Assembly (NCBI RefSeq): GCF_022811845.1
Contig: NZ_CP064266.1
Span: 3,224,001-3,288,000, forward strand
DNA: 64,000 bases
From: Bacillus pseudomycoides
GTDB taxonomy: Bacteria; Bacillota; Bacilli; Bacillales; Bacillaceae_G
Direction of reading: 5' to 3'
The translations under genes were made by a program, and so were the position numbers. The notes under the pieces were generated by a model. The model worked only from the letters and a program-made list of their open reading frames with translations, did not search any database and had not been told where the DNA came from. Numbering within the stretch: the stretch's first letter is position 1; the number at the start of each line of letters is the position of its first letter. Below are positions 1 through 6,867 of this stretch, piece after piece.

Positions 1-1
1 G

Positions 2-124
2 AGAGAACTTGGTGTAAGTAAAAATAAAGGATATAAATTATTTTTACTATGGTTATTCTTACTTCGCTATATAGCACCAATTGCAATTATTGTTGTATTT
101 TTAAATGTAATTGGAGTAATTTAA
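2..124 (+). CDS. C-terminal end of a multi-span membrane transporter (partial)
   Basis: The open frame enters from the left edge and gives about 40 residues ending in a hydrophobic segment (LLRYIAPIAIIVVFLNVIGVI without its last residues is the visible span). A short basic stretch followed by one last transmembrane helix and an immediate stop is typical of sodium:neurotransmitter-symporter-like transporters in Bacillus. The family is only a guess from this tail. A terminator follows at once. Confidence 0.45.
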   Translation, partial: RELGVSKNKGYKLFLLWLFLLRYIAPIAIIVVFLNVIGVI

Positions 125-131
125 AAATACA

Positions 132-166
132 AAAGGTCTTAGCACATCGAGATGCTAAGGCCTTTC
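132..166. terminator. Intrinsic terminator between convergent genes
   Basis: AAGGTCTTAGCA and TGCTAAGGCCTT form a long stem with an 8-nt loop. Runs of A before it and T after it let it serve both the transporter on the left and the convergent deacetylase on the right. Confidence 0.75.
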
Positions 167-175
167 CCTATAAAA

Positions 176-874
176 TTATCTTTTTTGCAATTCGTTTACA
201 GTTACAAATTGATAACCTTGTTTTGATAAAGAATCTAAAATACCTTCAATAGTTTGTAGGGCATTACCAGAATCGTCGTACATCGAATGTAACAAAATGA
301 TAGAACCCGGTGTTACATTTTTATTTACATAGTTTATTTTGTCAGAAGGAGCAGAGTAATAAGTATCAGGTTCAAGATCCCAAGTAATTGTTTCGATATG
401 ATGCTTGTTTAAATAGTAGGGCAAGCCGATTAATTTTTTTCCATTCGGTGGCCGGAAATCAATTTGATCTGTATATCCTGTTGCGCGAATGAATGTATTT
501 GTTTTTTCAATTTCTTCTTTAATAAAAGAAGGTGTCTTAAAAATCATTCGATTATGAGAATATGTATGATTTCCAAGTTGATGTCCAGATTTTACGATTG
601 CTCGCCCTAATTTTAAGTTTTTCTCTAGTTCAGTTCCAATAACAAAAAAAGTAGCTTTAGCATTATATTTATTTAAGAGTGGTAATATTTTTTCTGCATT
701 TTTTGTAGGACCATCATCAAAGGTTAGTGCAACAACCTTTTGATTTGTTTCTACTCGATTTGTTAATTCACCAAATAATTGATACGTTCGTGAATTCATG
801 AGTTTATAAGCTCCAAAGAGTAGGAGGAAAAGAGTGATTAGTATAATGAATGATGTAATGATTCTTTTTTTCAT
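176..874 (-). CDS. Membrane-anchored polysaccharide deacetylase (NodB domain)
   Basis: 232 residues. An N-terminal hydrophobic segment (about residues 7-25) works as signal anchor and the rest is one NodB homology domain of carbohydrate esterase family 4. Visible motifs are TFDDGP (metal-binding Asp pair, about residues 51-56), HTYSH (the two metal His), RPPNG (catalytic-site Arg) and LLHS near the end. Members remove N- or O-acetyl groups from cell-wall polymers such as peptidoglycan or chitin-like glycans outside the membrane. The substrate cannot be told from sequence; B. cereus carries many paralogs. The gene stands alone and ends at a shared terminator. Confidence 0.85.
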   Translation of the reverse strand: MKKRIITSFIILITLFLLLFGAYKLMNSRTYQLFGELTNRVETNQKVVALTFDDGPTKNAEKILPLLNKYNAKATFFVIGTELEKNLKLGRAIVKSGHQLGNHTYSHNRMIFKTPSFIKEEIEKTNTFIRATGYTDQIDFRPPNGKKLIGLPYYLNKHHIETITWDLEPDTYYSAPSDKINYVNKNVTPGSIILLHSMYDDSGNALQTIEGILDSLSKQGYQFVTVNELQKR

Positions 875-1020
875 AAAGTGACCTCACATTATTTTTCATT
901 TCAATTTGTATGTATTATATCAAAACAAATAAATTACTACTTGTCTAAAAATCATGAGGATGCAAGAAAGAAAAAGTTGTCATATAATAAGAATCAAAAG
1001 GTATATTAGGAGGTGTTCAT

Positions 1021-1104
1021 ATGGCGATTACAACACAATTGCCAGACACTGCAGCGTCTCATGCAAAGCCAAGTATGGAAATGGCGATACTTTGCGTGAG
1101 GTAG
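1021..1104 (+). CDS. 27-residue ORF, possible leader peptide
   Basis: ATG preceded by AGGAGGTGTTCAT, one of the strongest ribosome sites in the window, opens a 27-codon frame (MAITTQLPDTAASHAKPSME and on). No family is recognised. It lies 100 nt before the next gene on the same strand, and its last third overlaps one arm of an inverted repeat whose partner lies between the two ORFs. That layout suggests a translated leader that could control the next gene. It could instead be the remnant of a longer gene. Confidence 0.4.
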   Translation: MAITTQLPDTAASHAKPSMEMAILCVR

Positions 1105-1164
1105 ACAAGTAATATACAATCGCCAAAATGAGTTCGTATCATTTCTTTTATACTCGGCTTTGCA
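1062..1164. repeat. Inverted repeat with an alternative inner hairpin
   Basis: TGCAAAGCCAAGTAT at 1062-1076 is complementary to ATACTCGGCTTTGCA at 1150-1164 (14 of 15, the odd position a G-T pair). The left arm can also fold on ATACTTTGC at about 1091-1099, inside the small ORF. The two structures exclude each other, as in translation- or transcription-attenuation leaders. Confidence 0.45.
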
Positions 1165-1205
1165 CCTTATTAAAATGAATCAGAAAAAATAAGGGGCGAG
1201 CAGAA

Positions 1206-1469
1206 ATGAAATACGTAAAAGCAGCGACCGTTTTACCAGAAAGCTTAATTGTAGAAATTCAAAAGTATGTACAAGGTGAAACAATTTACATTCCAAAACA
1301 GGAAAATACACATTATAAATGGGGTACACGTTCTGGGGGAAGAAAGCAACTTGATGCACGAAATAGAGATATTAAACAAGCTTTTAAAAATGGAACTTCT
1401 ATTTGCGAATTAGCGGAGGAATACTTTCTTTCTTCGGAAACGATAAAAAAAATTGTGTATTCAAAATAA
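1206..1469 (+). CDS. CD3324-family small putative DNA-binding protein
   Basis: 87 residues beginning MKYVKAATVLPESLIVEIQK. The shape fits the small Firmicutes family annotated as CD3324, related to Mor-type transcription activators: an N-terminal strand/helix that includes 'YVQGETIYIPK', a basic middle (GTRSGGRKQLDARNR) and a C-terminal helix-turn-helix-like part (SICELAEEYFLSSETIKKIV). A role as transcription regulator is inferred from that HTH-like end; targets are unknown. AAGGGGCGAG precedes the ATG. The leader ORF and inverted repeat upstream suggest its expression may be attenuated. Confidence 0.65.
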   Translation: MKYVKAATVLPESLIVEIQKYVQGETIYIPKQENTHYKWGTRSGGRKQLDARNRDIKQAFKNGTSICELAEEYFLSSETIKKIVYSK

Positions 1470-1478
1470 AAATGGAGA

Positions 1479-1516
1479 GCACTGATTATTTGTTTAGAAA
1501 TAATCAGTGCTTTTTA
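1479..1516 (+). terminator. Intrinsic terminator after the CD3324-family gene
   Basis: GCACTGATTATT and AATAATCAGTGC form a perfect 12-bp stem followed by TTTTTA. Confidence 0.85.
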
Positions 1517-1611
1517 TGTATACTTTGTTTATAAATCGTTTTCGGCATTTTATAAAATAAGTGTATTGTATACAATAAAAAGAGATTAACGATGTGTATG
1601 GAGTGATAACA

Positions 1612-2250
1612 ATGGAAGCGTTTATTAGAAGTGATCAATATAATTTTATAAAATCACAAACTCATATTTTAGCGCATGGACATGCCACGGCAAACGATAG
1701 AGGTGTTATTGCTGCTCTAAAGTCTCTTGCGATAGAAAAAGTATTACATGTTTTTGAAAATCTTACTGATGAACAAAAAGAATTAATTGATACGATTTTG
1801 ACGGTTGAAAATAGAGAAGATGCAGAAGCATTTTTATTCAAGTTACATCCGTATGTTATTCCGTTTCAAGAAGTTACACTACAAGCGTTAAAAAAAATAT
1901 TTCCTAAAGTAAAAAAATTGAAGCTTCCTGATATGGAAGAAATAAATATGAAAGAAATGTCGTATCTAGGTTGGATTGATAAAGGAACAGGCAGAAAATT
2001 TATTATAGCAAGAAATAAAAATAAGTTTGTTGGTCTGCAAGGAACATTTCAAAGTATTAATAAAAAGGGTATTTGTTCATTGTGCCACGGTCACGAAGAA
2101 GTAGGTATGTTTCTAGTTGAAATAAAAGGTGATGTGCCAGGTACCTTTGTTAAGAAGGGAAACTATATTTGCAAAGATAGTGTAGCGTGTAATCAGAATA
2201 TGATTTCACTTGATAAATTGCATGATTTTATTGAAAGATTGAGGAAGTAA
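1612..2250 (+). CDS. EF-G-binding protein of the FusB/FusC family
   Basis: 212 residues from ATG 1612, chosen because GGAGTG lies 7 nt before it; an in-frame ATG at 1594 has no such site. The protein has an N-terminal helical domain and a C-terminal domain with four cysteines in two pairs (CSLC at about residues 155-158 and C-x5-C near 186-192) that would hold zinc, as in FusB-type proteins. FusB/FusC bind elongation factor G and release it from ribosomes stalled by fusidic acid. Chromosomal Bacillus homologs are common, and whether this one gives resistance is not known from sequence. It has its own terminator. Confidence 0.8.
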   Translation: MEAFIRSDQYNFIKSQTHILAHGHATANDRGVIAALKSLAIEKVLHVFENLTDEQKELIDTILTVENREDAEAFLFKLHPYVIPFQEVTLQALKKIFPKVKKLKLPDMEEINMKEMSYLGWIDKGTGRKFIIARNKNKFVGLQGTFQSINKKGICSLCHGHEEVGMFLVEIKGDVPGTFVKKGNYICKDSVACNQNMISLDKLHDFIERLRK

Positions 2251-2255
2251 GTACA

Positions 2256-2287
2256 AAAAAGGACGATGTTTTTTTCGTCCTTTTTAT
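2256..2287 (+). terminator. Intrinsic terminator after the FusB-like gene
   Basis: AAAAAGGACGA and TCGTCCTTTTT form a stem with a T-rich loop and a T tail. Confidence 0.75.
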
Positions 2288-2362
2288 GCTATCAGGCATG
2301 AATTATTCAATTGTGCATAGATAGGAAGAAGGTGGATAGTGGCGAATAAGTCATTTTCTACA

Positions 2363-2378
2363 TGGCATAATTTTTGCA
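2363..2378 (+). promoter_or_regulatory. Sigma-54 (SigL) type -24/-12 promoter
   Basis: TGGCAT-AATTT-TTGCA: the invariant GG and GC are exactly 10 nt apart, as sigma-54 promoters need. It lies about 75 nt before the ureohydrolase start and no good -35/-10 pair is evident there. A small palindrome TGAATTATTCA at 2299-2309 could be part of an activator site, though this is weak. Confidence 0.6.
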
Positions 2379-2453
2379 TTTTAATAAAAAAGATTTAGAT
2401 TAGAAAATCTTCTTTTGAATGTAAAAATCATGTTTATAAAGGGGAAATGAGAA

Positions 2454-3398
2454 ATGAAATATCCACTAACGCCAGATGTAAAACCAGAGTTTTGTACGAC
2501 AGGTTCATTTATGAGATTGCCTTCAAATAATGAGCAAGCAAAGGTTGCAATCTTGGGGATGCCATTTGATACAGCTGCTTCATTTCGCGTTGGGGCACGT
2601 TTTGCTCCCCAAGCAATTCGTCAAGCCTCTATGACGTTGTTTCCATATCATCCAATTCACCATGTATACCCGTTCGATGACACAAATGCGATTGATATTG
2701 GTGATGTTTCTGTGATTCCACATAATATTCATCGCAGCTATGATTTAATAGAGGAAGCTGTTTTTGGATTAATGAAGCAAGGAATCATTCCAATAGGACT
2801 GGGTGGAGATCATTCAGTTACATTAGCAAGTCTTCGTGCAGCAGCAAAAGTTCATGGTCCAGTTGCGATGATTCATTTTGACTCGCACACAGATACATGG
2901 GATACATATTATGAAGAAAAATATTGGCATGGTTCGCCGTTTATACGTGCGCATGAGGAAGGGTTATTACAACCGGAAAAAGTATTCCAAATTGGAATTC
3001 GCGGAACATTGAATCACCCTGGTGATATAGAAGCTAGTAATGATTTGGGATATAACGTCATTACAACAGCGGAATTATGTAATCGTAGTTTTGAAGGCGT
3101 TCTTAAGCAAATGAGAGAAACGATTGGCGATACACCTTGTTTTTTAACGTTTGATATTGATTTTGTAGATCCATCTTGTGCCCCTGGTACTGGGACGTTA
3201 GAGGTTGGAGGATTTAACAGCCGTGAGACGTTAAATATGGTGCGTTCTTTAAGTGGTTTTAATTATATTGGTTTCGATTTAGTGGAAGTATTGCCACCAT
3301 ATGATCAAGCGCAAATTACATCTCTTTTAGCTGCTACACTTGTGCACGATTTTGCTAGTTTAATTGCATTGCAGTTGAAAAATGAAGCGAATAAGTAG
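2454..3398 (+). CDS. speB: Ureohydrolase, agmatinase/arginase family
   Basis: 314 residues, full length for the manganese ureohydrolase fold. Metal-binding motifs are intact: GGDHS (about residues 117-121), the DSHTD motif, and FDIDFVDPSCAPGTGT. The family hydrolyses a guanidino (or formimino) group to urea (or formamide) plus an amine; members act on agmatine, arginine, guanidinobutyrate or formiminoglutamate. The sequence resembles the agmatinase branch, but the substrate cannot be fixed from motifs, so the symbol is tentative. The sigma-54 promoter upstream points to use in amino-acid or amine catabolism, as for the SigL-dependent roc genes of B. subtilis. A terminator follows, so it is a single-gene unit. 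Confidence 0.8.
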   Translation: MKYPLTPDVKPEFCTTGSFMRLPSNNEQAKVAILGMPFDTAASFRVGARFAPQAIRQASMTLFPYHPIHHVYPFDDTNAIDIGDVSVIPHNIHRSYDLIEEAVFGLMKQGIIPIGLGGDHSVTLASLRAAAKVHGPVAMIHFDSHTDTWDTYYEEKYWHGSPFIRAHEEGLLQPEKVFQIGIRGTLNHPGDIEASNDLGYNVITTAELCNRSFEGVLKQMRETIGDTPCFLTFDIDFVDPSCAPGTGTLEVGGFNSRETLNMVRSLSGFNYIGFDLVEVLPPYDQAQITSLLAATLVHDFASLIALQLKNEANK

Positions 3399-3426
3399 AG
3401 AAATGATTTATTATATTGGAAAATAA

Positions 3427-3460
3427 AAGGGTCAATGAGAAGAGCTTCTCATTGACCTAA
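3427..3460 (+). terminator. Intrinsic terminator after the ureohydrolase gene
   Basis: GGTCAATGAGAAG and CTTCTCATTGACC pair almost without a loop. The T tail is short, so it is a moderate terminator or an mRNA 3' stabiliser. Confidence 0.55.
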
Positions 3461-3535
3461 AGTATTCCCGTTGTTCATGAAGCAGAAATTTTGAAAGATA
3501 ATAAAAGTATGCTAACCATGGCAAGACGTCAGGTA

Positions 3536-3577
3536 ATCAAAAAACACTACCTGCTCAAATTGTTGAAAAGGTAGTGA
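3536..3577 (-). terminator. Intrinsic terminator for msrA (minus strand)
   Basis: On the minus strand CACTACCT pairs with AGGTAGTG and is followed by TTTTTTG, 10 nt after the msrA stop. Confidence 0.75.
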
Positions 3578-3586
3578 GAGAAATGA

Positions 3587-4123
3587 TTATTTCTTTTTCC
3601 AATTTTCTTTAATAAAATCTTCACGACCAGATTCTTTGCGCTCCTGAGCATATTTCTCAGGATTTTTTTTATAAAAATGTTGGTGATATTCTTCTGCTTC
3701 ATAAAAAGGAGCAGCTGGACGGGTTTCTGTTACAATCGAATCTTTAAATATACCACTTTCTGCTAGTGTTTGCCTTGATTGTTCAGCTAGTTCTTTTTGG
3801 CTTTCATTATGATAAAAAATTGCTGTGCGATAGGATGGACCACGGTCAAAAAATTGTCCGCCATCATCAGTTGGATCAATTTGTGGCCAATATAAATCCA
3901 GTAATTTTTGATATGGAAAAATAGAAGGATCAAATGTAATTTGAACAACTTCTAAATGTCCGGATGTTCCTGATTTAACTTGTTCGTATGTTGGGTTTTC
4001 GATGTGGCCACCGGCATAGCCTGAAACCACTTTTTGAATGCCTGGAAGTTCGTCAAAAGGTTTTACCATGCACCAAAAGCAGCCACCTGCAAAGGTTGCG
4101 AGTTCGTATGTTTTTTCTGACAT
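3587..4123 (-). CDS. msrA: Peptide-methionine (S)-S-oxide reductase MsrA
   Basis: 178 residues starting MSEKTYELATFAGG. It carries the active-site GCFWC, whose first Cys does the chemistry, followed by the conserved GYAGG and the YHQHFYKKNP region near the C-terminus. It repairs oxidised methionine (S epimer) in proteins. The start was chosen because AGGGGG lies 9 nt before this ATG; an ATG two codons earlier is too close to that site and a longer upstream extension has no ribosome site. There is no fused MsrB domain and the gene stands alone. Confidence 0.93.
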   Translation of the reverse strand: MSEKTYELATFAGGCFWCMVKPFDELPGIQKVVSGYAGGHIENPTYEQVKSGTSGHLEVVQITFDPSIFPYQKLLDLYWPQIDPTDDGGQFFDRGPSYRTAIFYHNESQKELAEQSRQTLAESGIFKDSIVTETRPAAPFYEAEEYHQHFYKKNPEKYAQERKESGREDFIKENWKKK

Positions 4124-4214
4124 TACCATAATCCCCCTAAATAGATATGTTTTATCTAGTATTATATAAATTGTTTTCTTGCGCAATAAAAAAGATTTGC
4201 AAATATGTGTTTTT

Positions 4215-4979
4215 TTATAAGCAAGAACCGCCGCTCACATCGATTAATTGTCCAGTAATCCAACGACTGTCAGGAGAAGCAAGAAAAGCAGCAGTGTCTG
4301 CAATGTCTTCTACTTCACCTAAACGCTGAAACACTGAAATTTTAGTAGCATACTGTTTCATCATTGGATCACTTAGAAGTTCAGCATTCATATCTGTTTT
4401 AATAAAGCCTGGGAGTATGGCATTAACAGTTATTCCTCGTGCTCCAAGCTGTTTGGCTAAGGTAAAAGTCATTGTGTTGATGGCGCCTTTTGTCATACTA
4501 TATGCTACGAAATCAGGTAAAGAAATGCGTGTTGCAGCAGATGAAATATTAATAATGCGGCTATTATCATGTAAACGTGACAGTGCTTGTTGGATAATAA
4601 AGAAGGGTGCTTTTGCATTTACGGAAATCATTCGATCAAAAAAATCTTCGGTTGTTTCCTCAATAAAGGCTCCAGGACCGATTCCAGCGTTATTTATTAA
4701 AATATCAAACTTAGTTTCACCGGTACGTTCTTGTAACTCGGCATCTAAAGATTGATAAAGAGATTCTACACCATGCAAAGATTCAAGGTCTCCCTGTATA
4801 GAAAAAGCTGAACCACCATTTAATTGGATTTCACGAACTGTTTCTTCTGCATCATTCTCTCGATTTCCGTAATGAACAGCAACTAATGCACCATCGTTTG
4901 CTAAGCGTTTCGCAATAGCACGTCCAATTCCACGGCTGGCTCCAGTAACCAATGCAACTTTTCTTTTTAACATATTCAC
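4215..4979 (-). CDS. Short-chain dehydrogenase/reductase, FabG-like
   Basis: 254 residues of a classical SDR: GASRGIG nucleotide-binding loop (about residues 14-20), NNAG, catalytic Ser in NISSAATR, YxxxK as YSMTK, then the PGFIKTDM segment. These enzymes reduce ketones or oxidise alcohols with NAD(P)H. The substrate is unknown and FabG-like annotation would be by similarity only. The start is GTG at 4979 with GGAG 5 nt away, or ATG at 4973 two codons later. It is transcribed away from the ilv operon. Confidence 0.85.
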   Translation of the reverse strand: MNMLKRKVALVTGASRGIGRAIAKRLANDGALVAVHYGNRENDAEETVREIQLNGGSAFSIQGDLESLHGVESLYQSLDAELQERTGETKFDILINNAGIGPGAFIEETTEDFFDRMISVNAKAPFFIIQQALSRLHDNSRIINISSAATRISLPDFVAYSMTKGAINTMTFTLAKQLGARGITVNAILPGFIKTDMNAELLSDPMMKQYATKISVFQRLGEVEDIADTAAFLASPDSRWITGQLIDVSGGSCL

Positions 4980-5155
4980 ATCATCTCCTTAATAATTTTA
5001 CATATGTATGAAGCTGTCTTTTCTTGTGTGAATAGACAAGCCTTAAGTAATATATGAGTGTTTGATTGAGATTCATTCCTTTTTTGTTTTGATAAAAAAT
5101 ATTTAGTTTAAAATGTTCGGATTGTAATTTGAAATATAAATTTCCAAAAAACATG

Positions 5156-5185
5156 TTGACAATGAAAAGAACAAAGTCCTATAAT
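5156..5185 (+). promoter_or_regulatory. Sigma-A promoter of the ilv operon
   Basis: TTGACA and TATAAT, both perfect consensus hexamers, 18 nt apart and about 60 nt before the first T-box leader. Confidence 0.8.
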
Positions 5186-5242
5186 ACGTGTAACAACTTA
5201 AAAGTTAATTGAGAATTTTCTAACTTTTATATATGGTATGTG

Positions 5243-5530
5243 CAAAGAAGAGGAAAGTAGATGATTATGAAAGTTTCAGAGAGCTACCCCGTGGCTGTGA
5301 GGGTGGCAACGATCGAATCATTGAAGATCACCTTGGAGCATCGCTTACGAAAGGGAAACTGAGTAGAGAGCGGCGGTATCGTCTCCGGTAAATGGACGAG
5401 GGTCTGACAGGACCTACAGAGCTTATATTTCGTGAGAAGTATAAGGAAGCTGAGTGGTAACGCGAAACTCTCGCCTCAGCAATCAAAGCTACTATGATGT
5501 AGTGATTGATTGCTGAGGCGAGAGTTTTTA
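5243..5530 (+). promoter_or_regulatory. T-box riboswitch 1 (isoleucine)
   Basis: Stem I contains the AGAG...GGGTGGCAAC type distal elements, and the specifier loop GAAG-ATC-ACC gives codon ATC (5327-5329), isoleucine. The T-box sequence TGGTAACGCG (5455-5464) offers UGGU to pair with the ACCA end of uncharged tRNA-Ile. Its terminator (5466-5530) is a stem of about 19 bp with a T run. Uncharged tRNA-Ile should stabilise the antiterminator and allow readthrough into the ilv genes. Confidence 0.88.
5466..5530 (+). terminator. Terminator of T-box 1
   Basis: ACTCTCGCCTCAGCAATCA pairs with TGATTGCTGAGGCGAGAGT across a loop of about 21 nt, then TTTTTA. Its 5' side overlaps the T-box antiterminator bulge. 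Confidence 0.85.
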
Positions 5531-5554
5531 CTTTAGAAAAGAGAATAGAAGAAT

Positions 5555-5846
5555 GCAAAGAAGAGGAGAGTAAACGATATAGATTGTGTCAGAGAGCTAC
5601 CCCGTGGCTGTGAGGGTGGTAACAATCGTATCGGTTGAAGATCACCTCAGAGCACTGCCCTCGAAAAAAATAAGTAGAGAGCAGCGGAGTTGTTCACGAT
5701 AAAAGAACAAAAGTCTAATAGGACTTACAGAGCTTATATTTCGCGAGAAGTATAAGGAAGCTGAGTGGTACCACGATTCCCTCGTCTCAGCAATGGATTA
5801 CTACACGTTTGTAGAAAATCGATTGCTGAGGCGAGGATATTTTTAT
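5555..5846 (+). promoter_or_regulatory. T-box riboswitch 2 (isoleucine), in tandem
   Basis: A second complete T-box leader, clearly a duplicate of the first: same start (AAGAAGAGGA), same stem I signature, specifier ATC at 5641-5643, and T-box sequence TGGTACCACG at 5766-5775. Its terminator lies at 5779-5846. No promoter is evident between the two, so both act in series on one transcript and both must be read through before ilvE. Confidence 0.87.
5779..5846 (+). terminator. Terminator of T-box 2
   Basis: CCTCGTCTCAGCAAT pairs with ATTGCTGAGGCGAGG, followed by an AT-rich tail ending ATTTTTAT. Confidence 0.8.
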
Positions 5847-5895
5847 AATGAATTTACAGAAGATTTAGAAAAATATATTCTTCTCAGCAATCGAT
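5818..5895 (+). repeat. 13-bp inverted repeat linking the T-box 2 terminator to downstream leader
   Basis: ATCGATTGCTGAG (5818-5830), the 3' arm of terminator 2, is perfectly complementary to CTCAGCAATCGAT at 5883-5895, 52 nt downstream and before the ilvE ribosome site. It could be the relic of a third leader or a structure that forms after readthrough. Confidence 0.5.
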
Positions 5896-5943
5896 ACAAA
5901 GATGGATTGCACATAAAGAGATAAAAAAGAGGAGCGATGTAGG

Positions 5944-6843
5944 ATGAGAAACCAGTATATCTATATGAATGGAGAATTAGTAGAGAAAGAAAAGGCTGTT
6001 GTATCTGTTTATGATCATGGATTTTTGTATGGAGACGGCGTATTTGAGGGGATTCGTAGTTACGGCGGAAATGTATTTTGTTTAAAAGAACATTTAAAGC
6101 GTTTATATGAATCTGCGAAATCGATTTTACTAACGATCCCAATGACAATCGAAGAGATGGAACAAGCAGTTTTACAGACACTACAAAAAAATGAATATGC
6201 AGATGCATATATTAGATTAATTGTTTCAAGAGGAAAAGGCGATTTAGGGCTGGATCCAAGAAGCTGTACGAAACCAAGTGTCATCATCATTGCTGAACAG
6301 TTAAAGTTGTTCCCGCAAGAGTTTTATGATAACGGTCTTAGTGTTGTATCTGTTGCATCTCGCCGAAATATGCCAGATGCACTTGACCCACGTATTAAGT
6401 CGATGAATTATTTAAATAACGTATTAGTGAAGATTGAAGCAGCACAAGCAGGTGTGCTTGAAGCGCTTATGTTAAATCAACAAGGATATGTTTGTGAAGG
6501 ATCGGGAGATAACGTGTTCATTGTGAAAGATGGAAAAGTAGTAACGCCACCTGCATATTTAGGGGCTCTTGAAGGGATTACAAGAAATAGTGTCATTGAA
6601 CTTTGTGAACGGCTAAATATTCCTTGTGAAGAAAGACCATTTACTCGTCACGATGTATATGTAGCAGATGAAGTATTTTTAACAGGAACTGCTGCGGAAT
6701 TAATTCCAGTTGTAAGAGTGGATTCAAGAGAAATCGGAAATGGAAAGCCAGGAGAAGTAACAAAACAGTTAACGGAAGAATTTAAAAAGTTAACGAGAGA
6801 GCGAGGAGTGCGCGTTCCGGGACTAGCAGAAAGTTTAGCTTAA
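5944..6843 (+). CDS. ilvE: Branched-chain amino acid aminotransferase
   Basis: 299 residues, fold-type IV PLP enzyme. It starts MRNQYIYMNGELVEKE and shows GVFEGIRSY, the catalytic-lysine region IKSMNYLNN, the EG(S)GDNVF segment and the FLTGTAAELIPV motif near the phosphate pocket. It transfers the amino group between glutamate and the oxo-acids of isoleucine, valine and leucine, the last step of their synthesis. It is the first gene of the ilvEBNCDA operon, so all six genes fall under the tandem T-boxes. GAGGAG lies before the ATG. Confidence 0.93.
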   Translation: MRNQYIYMNGELVEKEKAVVSVYDHGFLYGDGVFEGIRSYGGNVFCLKEHLKRLYESAKSILLTIPMTIEEMEQAVLQTLQKNEYADAYIRLIVSRGKGDLGLDPRSCTKPSVIIIAEQLKLFPQEFYDNGLSVVSVASRRNMPDALDPRIKSMNYLNNVLVKIEAAQAGVLEALMLNQQGYVCEGSGDNVFIVKDGKVVTPPAYLGALEGITRNSVIELCERLNIPCEERPFTRHDVYVADEVFLTGTAAELIPVVRVDSREIGNGKPGEVTKQLTEEFKKLTRERGVRVPGLAESLA

Positions 6844-6867
6844 CAAACAGGGGAAGGAGTTATTGAA

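Noticed and set aside
49..252. 67-codon plus-strand frame at the left edge
   Set aside because: It is out of frame with the transporter tail and runs across a terminator into the antisense of the deacetylase gene.
5328..5558. 76-codon frame on the minus strand across T-box 1
   Set aside because: It covers structured leader RNA whose conservation is fully explained by the T-box; no ribosome site.
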